From assembly GCF_900108955.1 (NCBI RefSeq), contig NZ_FNYA01000002.1, positions 248,001 through 312,000 of the forward strand: a stretch of DNA of 64,000 nt. Direction: 5' to 3'. Position 1 is the first letter of the stretch. Each line of letters opens with the position of its first letter. The position numbers were made by a program, and so were the translations under genes. The DNA is from Flavobacterium terrigena (GTDB lineage Bacteria; Bacteroidota; Bacteroidia; Flavobacteriales; Flavobacteriaceae). The notes under the pieces are model-generated. The model ran no database searches. It was not told the origin of the DNA and saw only the letters and a list, made by a program, of their open reading frames with translations. Below are positions 44,201-52,943 of the stretch, in pieces.

Positions 44201-47200
44201 ATTGAGTACCTGTAGCATCTACATGGTACCACAATCTTCCCACCGCATTATCATTAGCTGCATCAGAATTACCCGCCGTTCCATAATAATAATGTACATT
44301 ATTCTCTGGGTTTTGTGGATATTTAATTTCGTCTAAACGATTATAAGTGTATTTGTATTCTATCTTTTGACCTGCCAATAATAAATTAGCCGTTTTGCGT
44401 TCAATCACATTACTTGCTTGATCATATTTTAATTGAGTAATACCATTATCAGGATGACGAAATTCAATTCTTCTACCTGCTAAATCATAACTACTAGAGG
44501 TTTCATTATTGGCGACATCGGTGACTTTTAATAATTCTCCAATGTTATTGTATTCAAATGCAACTGTAATATTGCCAGAAACCGACTCTTGTAGGGTTAA
44601 TAAGGTTTTATCACGAACATCTGTAAATGTCTTTTGTATTTGACCTAATTCATTAGTTACTGTAGTTACAAATTGATTATTTTCAATTGCAAAAGACATA
44701 CTCTTTTGTTCAGTCTCTCCAGCTAACTTAGTTGTTAAACTTCTATCTAACACATCATATGTTGCGATTGTTGGCTCAATAGCATCAGCCGTATTGTCGT
44801 ATACATACGCATTGGTTGGCACAAAGCTAACATTAGATGATAATCCTGAAAAATTATCAGTTTGTGTAGTTGGATAATAACTTTCAATCGCTCTACCAAA
44901 AGCATCTTGTTTTGCTTTTCCTGCTAATAACCATTCTAATTTGTTATTCGTATCATTTGGAGTGTTTCCGCCTGGTGCCGTATCGGCAGCTAAATGACGC
45001 GCAAACATTTTTTTAACCTGAACAGGTTTACCATAACCATCTATTAGCGTACTCGTTAAAATTTGGTTAGTTGTTAAAACGCTATCATCTGCATTACGAT
45101 ACTCTGGATCAAAATGACGGGTTAACGCATGATGTAACTTATTAGTTGGATCATTAGTATCTATATTATCAGGCACAATGGCTTGAAAATTACCAGCCGC
45201 ATTATAGATTTTCGTGTAATTGTCATCATCGATACTTGTTCCACTAACTTTTGTAGCAACTGGTGTTTCGTCTTGGTATTCAAAACGAATAGTCCAACCT
45301 ATTTCACTACCACCTGTTATACCTTCAACAAATAATTCATGAGGACCCGTAATTTCTATAGGTCTTCCACGATCGTCTATACGTGTACGCATAGGTTGCA
45401 TGTTCATATCTGTAGTATAAACTGGAATTCCAAATAAATAATTGTACATACTACTTGACGTATACCCAAAAGCATCCTTTACATTAATAGGAAAGGCATG
45501 TAAAACATCATCATAAGTATATTCTGTGAAGAATTGGCTACCAGAAGAATCCACACTGTTTTCATGTGTTACTTTAGAAAGATTTCCATATATAGGATCA
45601 TATTCCATTTTAACCGATGCTTCTTCTGTAGCATTTAGTTTAGTAAATACTCTTTCTAAATCACCATTTGCATTATATTGAGCTCTACGCTCTCTTTTAA
45701 GAGTAGTCCCATCTTCATCAAAAACTTGAATTTTTGTAGCAAAACCAAAATACGGCTCACCATCTATAGTAACTTGATTGTATTCCATTTTTGATACGTA
45801 TACATCCGCACCTTGTTCTCCATAATCGCGAAATTGTGTTACATTTCCATGCGCATCAATACCTTCCATTATAGTAACCTCATATTTGTTATTACTTCCT
45901 AAAGTTTGCCCTTCCGTGAACGTTTTAACAGACACTAAAGGCGTTACAAATAATCGAGAGTTATCTAAATGAGTACAAACAAAGCCAACATTATCAACAG
46001 ACACATGTATAACACCAGAGCCATAAATAATAGCATCAACATCAACAGCTGTTGAATAGCTATCATTATCAAATCCTGAAGGACGAGTTTCAGTTTCTGA
46101 CAATGCAGTTTCAGGCTTATAAATACCATAAGTGGTTTTGCTTTCTGTCCAGGCAACATGGTTAGCATCAAAAAGAGTTTCTTTTTTCACAGCCCCTTTA
46201 AGATAGTAATTTTTATTATGGAATTCTTGTACACTATATCTATATACAGCTGGTAAAGTAACACTAGCTGCCTGAATGTCAACATCTGTATTAAAGCCTC
46301 CATGTTGGTTCACTTTAACTTTATCAAATCCAAAAAACTCACGGTCTCTACGGTCATAATATGGATTTCCGTATTCAATAGATGTAATATTTCTATCGCT
46401 TGACCAGTTGTTGTCCGCAGTAAAAGCATCAAATACTTTCACTTTACTAAGCACATATTTACTTTGAGCAAACTCGAAAGTATTTCCTACTCTTTCATAA
46501 GCTACTTCCCATGAACCACCTGTTGGTGTATTTACTTTTCTTAGTAAGTTAGTTTTTCCAATTTTTGATAAACGTGCTTTTAGAAAGCCATCGTTTGTAC
46601 TTCCATTACCTCCATTTAGAATATCCATAAATCCATCACCGTTAATGTCATCTAATGAATTTTCAGTTCTATTTATGGTTTGTTCTCCCCCAAAACTTGG
46701 ATTGATAATTATTTGAAAACAAAAAGCTGGAGGTATTCCGATAGTAATTGGTATTGAAAAAGCAAGATTTAAACCTTCTGCTGTACTTCTATTAAAACTA
46801 ATATATCCACTATTAAAATAAGTATTCCCATCAAAACCATTACCTGTGTTTATTCTATAGCTTAAATTAGCACTATCATTATTTAATATCAAATCAGGTA
46901 ATCCATCACCATTAATATCTGCGAGATTACTTTGTGTATAAGCTCTTGAAGCAGAAAGAGAAACACCGCCTCCCCAAGCATAATCACCATAAGTATAACC
47001 TGCACCACCTGAAAAATTAGTTTGTGTTCCACTTAATTCATTAGTACCATTAACCCAAATTTTTTCTGCATCTAATCCATAACCTAAATTTAATGATACT
47101 TTAATACCACCATCCATATTAATTCTGTCTGACAATCCATCCCCATTCATATCAGCCCATAGTAATTCTTCTGTATTACCACCTGTTCCAACATTAGCGT

Positions 47201-50200
47201 TAATACCTACTGATGCTTTAACTTTAGGCGCAGTAATTGGGATAATAATAGGTCCAATTCCTCCAAAAATTGGTAAATTGAATGCCAAGTAAGTTCCTGG
47301 AGTTGTGGCTACAGTGAATGAACCTGAAGCTCCAGCCCCACTTGATGTCGTTTCCCCAGTAGAAACACGACCAAAACCAAGGTTTCTAGTTTCAGATAAA
47401 GCCCCTATTGAATTAGTAAATTGAACATTGTCTTTAGTTAAAATATCTGGATATCTATCACCATTCAAGTCCATATAATTTAGCTCCGCCCAATTAAAAC
47501 TTGTACTCGTATTCAAACTACCACCAACACCACCTACTGATCCACCAATAGAAACAGAATCACCCTCTCCCTTATTGATTAAAGATATTCCATTAATAGC
47601 AGGAAAATCACAATTAGAGGCTGATATTGAGCCACCTGTAGGTAACTCAACATAAATAGTATTAATATTTTTCACACCCATTCTTGAAGTAGAAAAATGA
47701 TTTTCATCTACGCTCACTTCTTTAGAAGAACCTAACCAAATATTGAATTCTTCGTTAGGAGTAAGGCTAATAAACCTCGTACTTGTCGCAGTTTGATTAT
47801 TGTTTGTTTGTAAACAATCAATTAATGCTTGACCAGAAAGACCATTACATGAACCCATTGGATTAGATGTATTTGTTATAAGAACATTTTCATCTATTGG
47901 AATTATTGCGTTAGTTACTAGATCTATTCCATAATTATAAATGATGATAGGTTGTCCACCAGGAGTTAACACTACTGCTCTTTTTTCTTGTTCTGTAGTA
48001 ACAAGACCATCACCATTTAAATCTTTTCCTCTTTGAATTACAATACCTCCATGATAAGCAAAATGCCCCCAATTTCTATAATTTGGACCGAATTCATTAT
48101 TACCAACTTTACAATAAATATCTTTTAAAGTACTATGTAAAGAAGCTACGTTGATTTTAAAATCTCTAACTGACCCATTAGAATTACTTTCAAAGTTACC
48201 AAAGTTATATGCTACAGCTCCTCCCCCTCGAACTCTTACATTAATTTCTCCTTCTACTGCAGTTGCAGGGACAACCACATTAATAGTATGTGATGCTAAA
48301 CCGCTTGAACCATAAACTTCACCTGCTTCAGCAACTCCGTTTTTATTCCAATCAAACCATGCTCCCGCATTCGAAATTAAATTTAAATTAATTTGTAAAG
48401 GATATGTTGTATTTCTTACTACACTTCTTATAGGTGTAGCTATTTGTTGATAATAAGGAGTACAAGTATTACCTGTAGATGTAAGTCCATTAAATAAAAT
48501 TCCTGCAATCCATCTTGTAGAACATGTACCAGTCGGAACTGATAATGCTGTAACCGGAGTGGTATTTGTAGATTGATAGATTTGTACTGTAATTGGGTTT
48601 GAAGCTAGTGCTCCAATATTTGCTGCCTCTATACTAGAAGTGAAATATTCTGCATAAATAGTACTTGTAATATCATTTTCTACAACGATATCATTTAAAC
48701 CAGTAAAAGTTACAATTGGAATATTTCCAGAATCTACAGTAACAATAATATTTTGCGAGGCTAATACCTTTTTATTATTATTTTTTACAACCAATTGAAA
48801 TTTATAATCATTATCAGGTAAAGAGGTAAAAGCACCAGCTATAAAAACTGGTCTGACTACAATTGACGAAGAATTTAAACCATTTACTTTAGAAAGTACT
48901 TCATTTATTTTCTTATTATAAATCCCATATTCTACTACAGGGTAACTGATTATATTATTTCCTCCAGCTGAAGGTGTTAAAATTACTCTAGGTTCCCATT
49001 TTATATCTTTCCAGTTTACATTTGATTTTGAAGATACAGAAAATCTAAACCCATTATTAGTTACTACATTTAGCGGAATAGGATTTCCAGAAACATCTTC
49101 AAAACTAGATAATGCTAAATTATTGTTTATTGATTGTTTGACATCTGCGTAATATGTATTTGTCGTACTAAAAATTCCTGTTGTAGCATCAATATTTCCT
49201 TTTTCAATGGCAAAAATTAAATCGTCACTAAAAGTGTAAGCTGGAATATTACTTAATGAGGTATTCCAATCCATTGATATTGTCCCATTTTGAGAAATTG
49301 TAACAACATCCTTAGCTGATAATATAAAACCTTCACTAGCCGCAGAAGAATAATAAGATATTCCATCAACGTTAGTTTCGTTAGTATCTGAATAGGTAAT
49401 TATTGGATTCCATTTTACTCTATCAAAAGTACCTTCTTCTTTTGCTTGTACTCTAAAATATAAACGATCACCTTTAGCAACTGTTAAAGAAGAATAATCC
49501 ATATCTACTGGAGTAACGTTTACTGTTGCACTTCCACTAAATGTTGGAGAGATAGCTCCTTCTTTAATTATTATACCTGAATTATTAAAAGTTGGAGTAA
49601 TATTTTGTTGAATAGACAATCTTACACCATCATAATCATTAAAATACTGATCTGTACTACTGCTAGGAAAAACACCACTTGGTGATGGAACTATTGGATC
49701 TAAAACAACATCATCTCCAGTTATAGAAATAGTTCCCGCTTTTGGTGCAGTCCATATTTTTACAATATCATGCTGCGGATTTTCATCTCTTAATTGATCT
49801 TTTGTTTCAACCGTTACATTATTAGTAATAATTGTGCTAATTGCACCCGAACCAACTGGATTATGTGTTTGACTATTATCAGGAGAAAAACTAGCCAAAT
49901 TCAAATAACTTGAGTTTAAAGTATGATTAAATTTAACACTTCCGTTGTCTACTAAATCAACTAAACCATCCCCATTTACATCAGAGAAATAAGTTTTAGT
50001 TACACTTTTTGAAGTATTGTAAGTATAGCCAGCAAAAACTCCAAAACTTGCCTGAAAACCAACACTTTTTGAGTCAGAAGTTGTTTCAGACAACTGATTT
50101 ATTCCTGTAATATCCTGTGGCGACCCAAATCCAACAGTAGAACCCGGTAAACCTAAATTAGGTCTAAACTTTATTTGTCCATCTTTTCTGTATATTTTAT

Positions 50201-52928
50201 CAGGTAAACCATCACCATTAACGTCCATAAAAGAAATTAAACCTTTACTTTCTGAATAGCTATATCCACCATTAACACCTGCAGTAAATAAATTACTTCC
50301 AGAACAAGGTATACCGAAACCAACATATAAACCTCCATTTAATCCCCAACCTTTGGTTGAACCTAAAGCACTTCCTTTATTAGTAAACTCATTTGATATA
50401 CCTGCGGCTAAGCTTCCTAATAATAAATCTCCTTTAATATCATCATCATTATGATTCCACATTGTAGATTCATTTGAATCCATAAAATTGGTTTCATTAA
50501 TTGCATTACCACTTTCATCTTTGTTATGATATTCCATCGTGTTAGAATAAAACAACTCTCCATTGGCATCATACTCGGCAATTTTAACTAATTGCGATTT
50601 AACAAAAGTATGTTGTTCATAGTCAAAACGGTAAGTTCTAATAGTTTGAGAATTACCCGATTGTTCAAAACTTACTTTAATTTCTTTTAATAAATCTTTT
50701 GTAACTTGAACAACACCGTTTCTAGCGTTAACTTGTATATCTGCTCTTTGAGAAGAAATATTAGGCGTTCCAACATTGTAATTATTAGATTTATTAAAGG
50801 AAACTTTATAATAATTATTTTGAGCACTATTGTGAAGTGTGTATTTAATTTCTTTGATAAAAAACTCATTACCGTTATCACCAGGTTGACCAGGAAGTGA
50901 TACTGATTGATTTTCATAAATATACTCTACATAGTTACCATTAGTGTCTTCCGTTCTATAAAGACCCCAGTAAGCAATATTTCCAGCGTTAGTTTTAACA
51001 ACTGAATTATTCACTACAGCACCAGCATAACCTCCATAAAAACTTTTGTTACCTGTTTTATCTGTTACTTCCCACCAATAATTGCTAGGACTATCTCCAT
51101 GACGAATGACTTTAGCATAACTGCCTTCTATACGAGGATAGAATTGTCTTTCTTTAAAAACCCCATCATTATCTAGATCTTGATATTGTCTAGAAATATC
51201 ACTTTTTCTATGTGGGTTGGTATAATCAGCTCCGTCTTTTAAAGTTAACATTCCGCCTCCCATTGAGTAGATTTCTGTTTCTTTTGAAGCATCATATCGT
51301 GGTGCTCCCCAACGAGTATCTAAAGAAACACCTGGAATAGATAAATCCCATCCTAATCCCATCCAGCCGTTACCAGCTTCTGAACTATAGCTTACAGAAA
51401 GTTCTGGCTCCATACCACTACGACCTGCTGGAAGTTTAATAGGGAAACTTGTATTCATTGTTCCCATATTATTTGGACTTGGAGGAGCAATACTTACTAC
51501 ACCCACAGTTGGATCAGCCGCTTTGATATCTTTAATAGAAGTTGGCGTATAACTTCCTGTTTCAGGAGATTCAGGAACTTTGATAATTCCATTAATGAAA
51601 TCAGTAAAATGAGATGTTTTTGAAACAATTTCTTGAGTCGTTGATAATAAAGTATCTTTATCTAAAGCCAACCATTTTCTCTGTTCGTTATCAAAATAAA
51701 AGGTTTTAATGTCTTTAGCTGTATAACCTGTAGGTAACTTTTTCTCGTCGTATTTTAAATGAATTTTTGCCGGTTTCGCTGTAAAATGTTCGCCATGTGG
51801 TAACATTCTATACCCATGAAAATCAGCCGTAACATTCACCATTTCTGGAGAAAGTGTTGGCACATCTGTGTAACGTAGTCCGGCAATAGAAAAAGTTGTA
51901 TTATTTGCTAAACTTAAATCTTCTACTTCTAATTTTGCTCCAGCTAGAGTTAACGTGTTTTTTACATTTTTCTCAAATGATTTATTTGTTTGAGTGAAAT
52001 TTGTTTTATTACTATTAACTACATCTGGTTGCTCAATTAATTGCTTAATTTTAATATTGTTTTCTTTTCTATTCCCTTTATTATCTAGATAAGAAACGGT
52101 TAAAAAAGCATTAGGTTCTTTTTCTTGAACCAAAACTTCAAAGACACCATTGATAACTGGATATTCTGTACCTAAAACTGAAACTTTAGTAACCGTTTTA
52201 TCTGGAACAAATCCGCTAAAGGCAATTTTTCCATTATAAGAATTAGTACTTGACTGATTGAAAACAATAGGTTCATTTATAGTTTTATCTTCATAAACCA
52301 TTTTTAAATTACGAACCATATATTGGTAGTTCGCATTTTCTAATGTGGTAAATTTGACAAAGTTTTTTCCTTTTTGAATACTTTCTGGATTAAGCTTTTC
52401 TCTAACTTTTGACCAAGCTTTATTTATCTTAATTATACTTCCACCCGTTGCTAATTGATCATTAACACTTTTCGTTGTTTGACTCGCATCTTCTAATCCG
52501 AAAATTTCATATTCTAAATAGGCATCTTTATTTTGTTTGAAATCTTCTTTCAATTCAAAACTAAAAATATTGTCTGTAAGCTCATCAATTGGTAAGTTTT
52601 CACTCTTTCCAATAATACCTTGTTTTTCAAATGCCAGTATTGTATTGACATCTTTCAATACCTCAACGCTTTTATTCTCAATAACTTGAATCTTACTATT
52701 ATTTTGAGATTGATGTTCTACCAAACCATTACTTTCATTATTTTGAGTAGTCTGATTTGAATAACCAACAATAGTTCTGAAATTATTTGGAATAACTTGT
52801 TTAGAAACTCGATTATTTAAAGCATAGCTTAAAGGCTGAGAGAAAACCATCATGTTTGCCATTATTGCAATAAATAATTGCAATGAAAATTGACGTTTTC
52901 TTATCCAAGAAAATATGTTAGTGTGCAT
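41250..52928 (-). CDS. giant SpvB/FG-GAP/Rhs polymorphic toxin with HINT and C-terminal toxin domain
   Basis: 3,892 aa. The N-terminus has a signal-like hydrophobic segment (LFIAIMANMMVFSQPLSYA, about 18-36). A SpvB-type domain starts near 475 (MNTSFPIKLPAGRSGMEPEL, GWMGLGWDLSIPG). Between about 890 and 2110 are FG-GAP/VCBS-type calcium motifs (DVNGDGLPDKI, DINGDGLPDLIL, DINGDGFMDIL) and a GEVEDY-like segment. Rhs/YD repeats fill about 2400-3480, ending in the core signature NGKELDEESGLYYYGARYYDP. A pre-toxin helical region follows, then a HINT domain (3671-3803: CFVAGTLVV, TPEHPF, VLVHNN) with all expected catalytic residues, and an 89-aa end beginning CDFKLKSSDFG. The Rhs shell should encapsulate the toxin; HINT should cut it free at HNN-C. 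No T9SS sorting domain is present; it is the fourth gene of the operon. Confidence 0.93.
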   Translation of the reverse strand: MHTNIFSWIRKRQFSLQLFIAIMANMMVFSQPLSYALNNRVSKQVIPNNFRTIVGYSNQTTQNNESNGLVEHQSQNNSKIQVIENKSVEVLKDVNTILAFEKQGIIGKSENLPIDELTDNIFSFELKEDFKQNKDAYLEYEIFGLEDASQTTKSVNDQLATGGSIIKINKAWSKVREKLNPESIQKGKNFVKFTTLENANYQYMVRNLKMVYEDKTINEPIVFNQSSTNSYNGKIAFSGFVPDKTVTKVSVLGTEYPVINGVFEVLVQEKEPNAFLTVSYLDNKGNRKENNIKIKQLIEQPDVVNSNKTNFTQTNKSFEKNVKNTLTLAGAKLEVEDLSLANNTTFSIAGLRYTDVPTLSPEMVNVTADFHGYRMLPHGEHFTAKPAKIHLKYDEKKLPTGYTAKDIKTFYFDNEQRKWLALDKDTLLSTTQEIVSKTSHFTDFINGIIKVPESPETGSYTPTSIKDIKAADPTVGVVSIAPPSPNNMGTMNTSFPIKLPAGRSGMEPELSVSYSSEAGNGWMGLGWDLSIPGVSLDTRWGAPRYDASKETEIYSMGGGMLTLKDGADYTNPHRKSDISRQYQDLDNDGVFKERQFYPRIEGSYAKVIRHGDSPSNYWWEVTDKTGNKSFYGGYAGAVVNNSVVKTNAGNIAYWGLYRTEDTNGNYVEYIYENQSVSLPGQPGDNGNEFFIKEIKYTLHNSAQNNYYKVSFNKSNNYNVGTPNISSQRADIQVNARNGVVQVTKDLLKEIKVSFEQSGNSQTIRTYRFDYEQHTFVKSQLVKIAEYDANGELFYSNTMEYHNKDESGNAINETNFMDSNESTMWNHNDDDIKGDLLLGSLAAGISNEFTNKGSALGSTKGWGLNGGLYVGFGIPCSGSNLFTAGVNGGYSYSESKGLISFMDVNGDGLPDKIYRKDGQIKFRPNLGLPGSTVGFGSPQDITGINQLSETTSDSKSVGFQASFGVFAGYTYNTSKSVTKTYFSDVNGDGLVDLVDNGSVKFNHTLNSSYLNLASFSPDNSQTHNPVGSGAISTIITNNVTVETKDQLRDENPQHDIVKIWTAPKAGTISITGDDVVLDPIVPSPSGVFPSSSTDQYFNDYDGVRLSIQQNITPTFNNSGIIIKEGAISPTFSGSATVNVTPVDMDYSSLTVAKGDRLYFRVQAKEEGTFDRVKWNPIITYSDTNETNVDGISYYSSAASEGFILSAKDVVTISQNGTISMDWNTSLSNIPAYTFSDDLIFAIEKGNIDATTGIFSTTNTYYADVKQSINNNLALSSFEDVSGNPIPLNVVTNNGFRFSVSSKSNVNWKDIKWEPRVILTPSAGGNNIISYPVVEYGIYNKKINEVLSKVNGLNSSSIVVRPVFIAGAFTSLPDNDYKFQLVVKNNNKKVLASQNIIVTVDSGNIPIVTFTGLNDIVVENDITSTIYAEYFTSSIEAANIGALASNPITVQIYQSTNTTPVTALSVPTGTCSTRWIAGILFNGLTSTGNTCTPYYQQIATPIRSVVRNTTYPLQINLNLISNAGAWFDWNKNGVAEAGEVYGSSGLASHTINVVVPATAVEGEINVRVRGGGAVAYNFGNFESNSNGSVRDFKINVASLHSTLKDIYCKVGNNEFGPNYRNWGHFAYHGGIVIQRGKDLNGDGLVTTEQEKRAVVLTPGGQPIIIYNYGIDLVTNAIIPIDENVLITNTSNPMGSCNGLSGQALIDCLQTNNNQTATSTRFISLTPNEEFNIWLGSSKEVSVDENHFSTSRMGVKNINTIYVELPTGGSISASNCDFPAINGISLINKGEGDSVSIGGSVGGVGGSLNTSTSFNWAELNYMDLNGDRYPDILTKDNVQFTNSIGALSETRNLGFGRVSTGETTSSGAGASGSFTVATTPGTYLAFNLPIFGGIGPIIIPITAPKVKASVGINANVGTGGNTEELLWADMNGDGLSDRINMDGGIKVSLNLGYGLDAEKIWVNGTNELSGTQTNFSGGAGYTYGDYAWGGGVSLSASRAYTQSNLADINGDGLPDLILNNDSANLSYRINTGNGFDGNTYFNSGYISFNRSTAEGLNLAFSIPITIGIPPAFCFQIIINPSFGGEQTINRTENSLDDINGDGFMDILNGGNGSTNDGFLKARLSKIGKTNLLRKVNTPTGGSWEVAYERVGNTFEFAQSKYVLSKVKVFDAFTADNNWSSDRNITSIEYGNPYYDRRDREFFGFDKVKVNQHGGFNTDVDIQAASVTLPAVYRYSVQEFHNKNYYLKGAVKKETLFDANHVAWTESKTTYGIYKPETALSETETRPSGFDNDSYSTAVDVDAIIYGSGVIHVSVDNVGFVCTHLDNSRLFVTPLVSVKTFTEGQTLGSNNKYEVTIMEGIDAHGNVTQFRDYGEQGADVYVSKMEYNQVTIDGEPYFGFATKIQVFDEDGTTLKRERRAQYNANGDLERVFTKLNATEEASVKMEYDPIYGNLSKVTHENSVDSSGSQFFTEYTYDDVLHAFPINVKDAFGYTSSSMYNYLFGIPVYTTDMNMQPMRTRIDDRGRPIEITGPHELFVEGITGGSEIGWTIRFEYQDETPVATKVSGTSIDDDNYTKIYNAAGNFQAIVPDNIDTNDPTNKLHHALTRHFDPEYRNADDSVLTTNQILTSTLIDGYGKPVQVKKMFARHLAADTAPGGNTPNDTNNKLEWLLAGKAKQDAFGRAIESYYPTTQTDNFSGLSSNVSFVPTNAYVYDNTADAIEPTIATYDVLDRSLTTKLAGETEQKSMSFAIENNQFVTTVTNELGQIQKTFTDVRDKTLLTLQESVSGNITVAFEYNNIGELLKVTDVANNETSSSYDLAGRRIEFRHPDNGITQLKYDQASNVIERKTANLLLAGQKIEYKYTYNRLDEIKYPQNPENNVHYYYGTAGNSDAANDNAVGRLWYHVDATGTQYMKYGKLGELTLNRRSVAVPGDRVYWFQTEWTFDTWNRVKTIKYPDEELVTYKYNKGGELHAMTSEKNGTPNKDIISQLGYNKFGQRAYLRYGNGTETTYEYQAERRRLDRMKVGFNSAYVVSTPGSIPPNRQFVNNKYNYDVLSNILSIQNNTVAMPTTTQIGGRSWQEYTYDDLNRVTTASGNFVGRNDNGVGFNHSKYTLAMSYDSQHNITSKLQNHETAVSTSASSVAGTWTQVEQTSYNLNYQDYNTADYNVAGYNYSQPHAPRKIVDQPNLPGCCDAATDVRVKTKTFDYDANGNQTKITQKICTAPEADILRENLWDEENHLRAIDLNPEANTVHPIAIYTYDDGGDRIVKQSATSVAVYENALQVGTAIKNDFMLYPSGMLVARPAADGTGALSYTKHYFAGTQRVSSKIGTTTNLGKFLQDWTLIENSSGGAPINLVSTSHDQLTTAETGVTKVYTKFAITPMPTFSSNTAFLPVSSFTETGTETEAYWFHPDHLGSSNYVTNFSGEVSQHMEYFAFGETFIEEHKNSHNAPYKFNGKELDEESGLYYYGARYYDPRISIWSSTDPLSGFNPIFEEEHYFDFEHNGGVSNSFNHATYSYCYQNPIILLDPNGKQVKSKYLDDTWLGDYGFGNSFANGIADGLVDASPIGVIAFVKDIITKPEVLSALKEGIMKFVDDPSGSVQKMFDKKVDAWTKVLNGGGTEQERYDVGNDIGNTLGGLLTGGGLVKLFKTLKSQGVKNTAKQAVTQMKKMCFVAGTLVVTSNGLKKIEEIEVGDKVWSFNELTGKIEIKEVVSLLQNTSEELIEFSIGNEKIVCTPEHPFYVGNVWIEARYLKVNDKLTLKNGNFVIISNVQKLYKTVIVYNFEVAENHNYYVSELGVLVHNNCDFKLKSSDFGAKIANPTLDFSKIKRMSQDTLEDTIDMFKESIKNRKAEYNYFSSRGKGTKRELSGHAKRITLEENYLRSLQKQLKPSK
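41253..41519 (-). other. C-terminal toxin domain of unknown activity (within the Rhs protein)
   Basis: 89 residues after the HINT domain. Lys/Arg-rich and helical (TLEDTIDMFKESIKNRKAEY, ITLEENYLRSLQKQLKPSK) with one His in SGHAKRI and one Glu pair in LEEN as candidate catalytic residues. Basic small toxins of this kind are often nucleases, but no named family is recognised. Confidence 0.6.
41520..41918 (-). other. HINT (pre-toxin autoprotease) domain within the Rhs protein
   Basis: 133 residues from the Cys of CFVAGT to HNN. Block A Cys, block B TPEHPF (Thr-x-x-His), and the terminal VLVHNN with His-Asn are all intact, so self-cleavage before the next Cys is expected. Confidence 0.85.
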
Positions 52929-52943
52929 TATATGTTTTGGGTT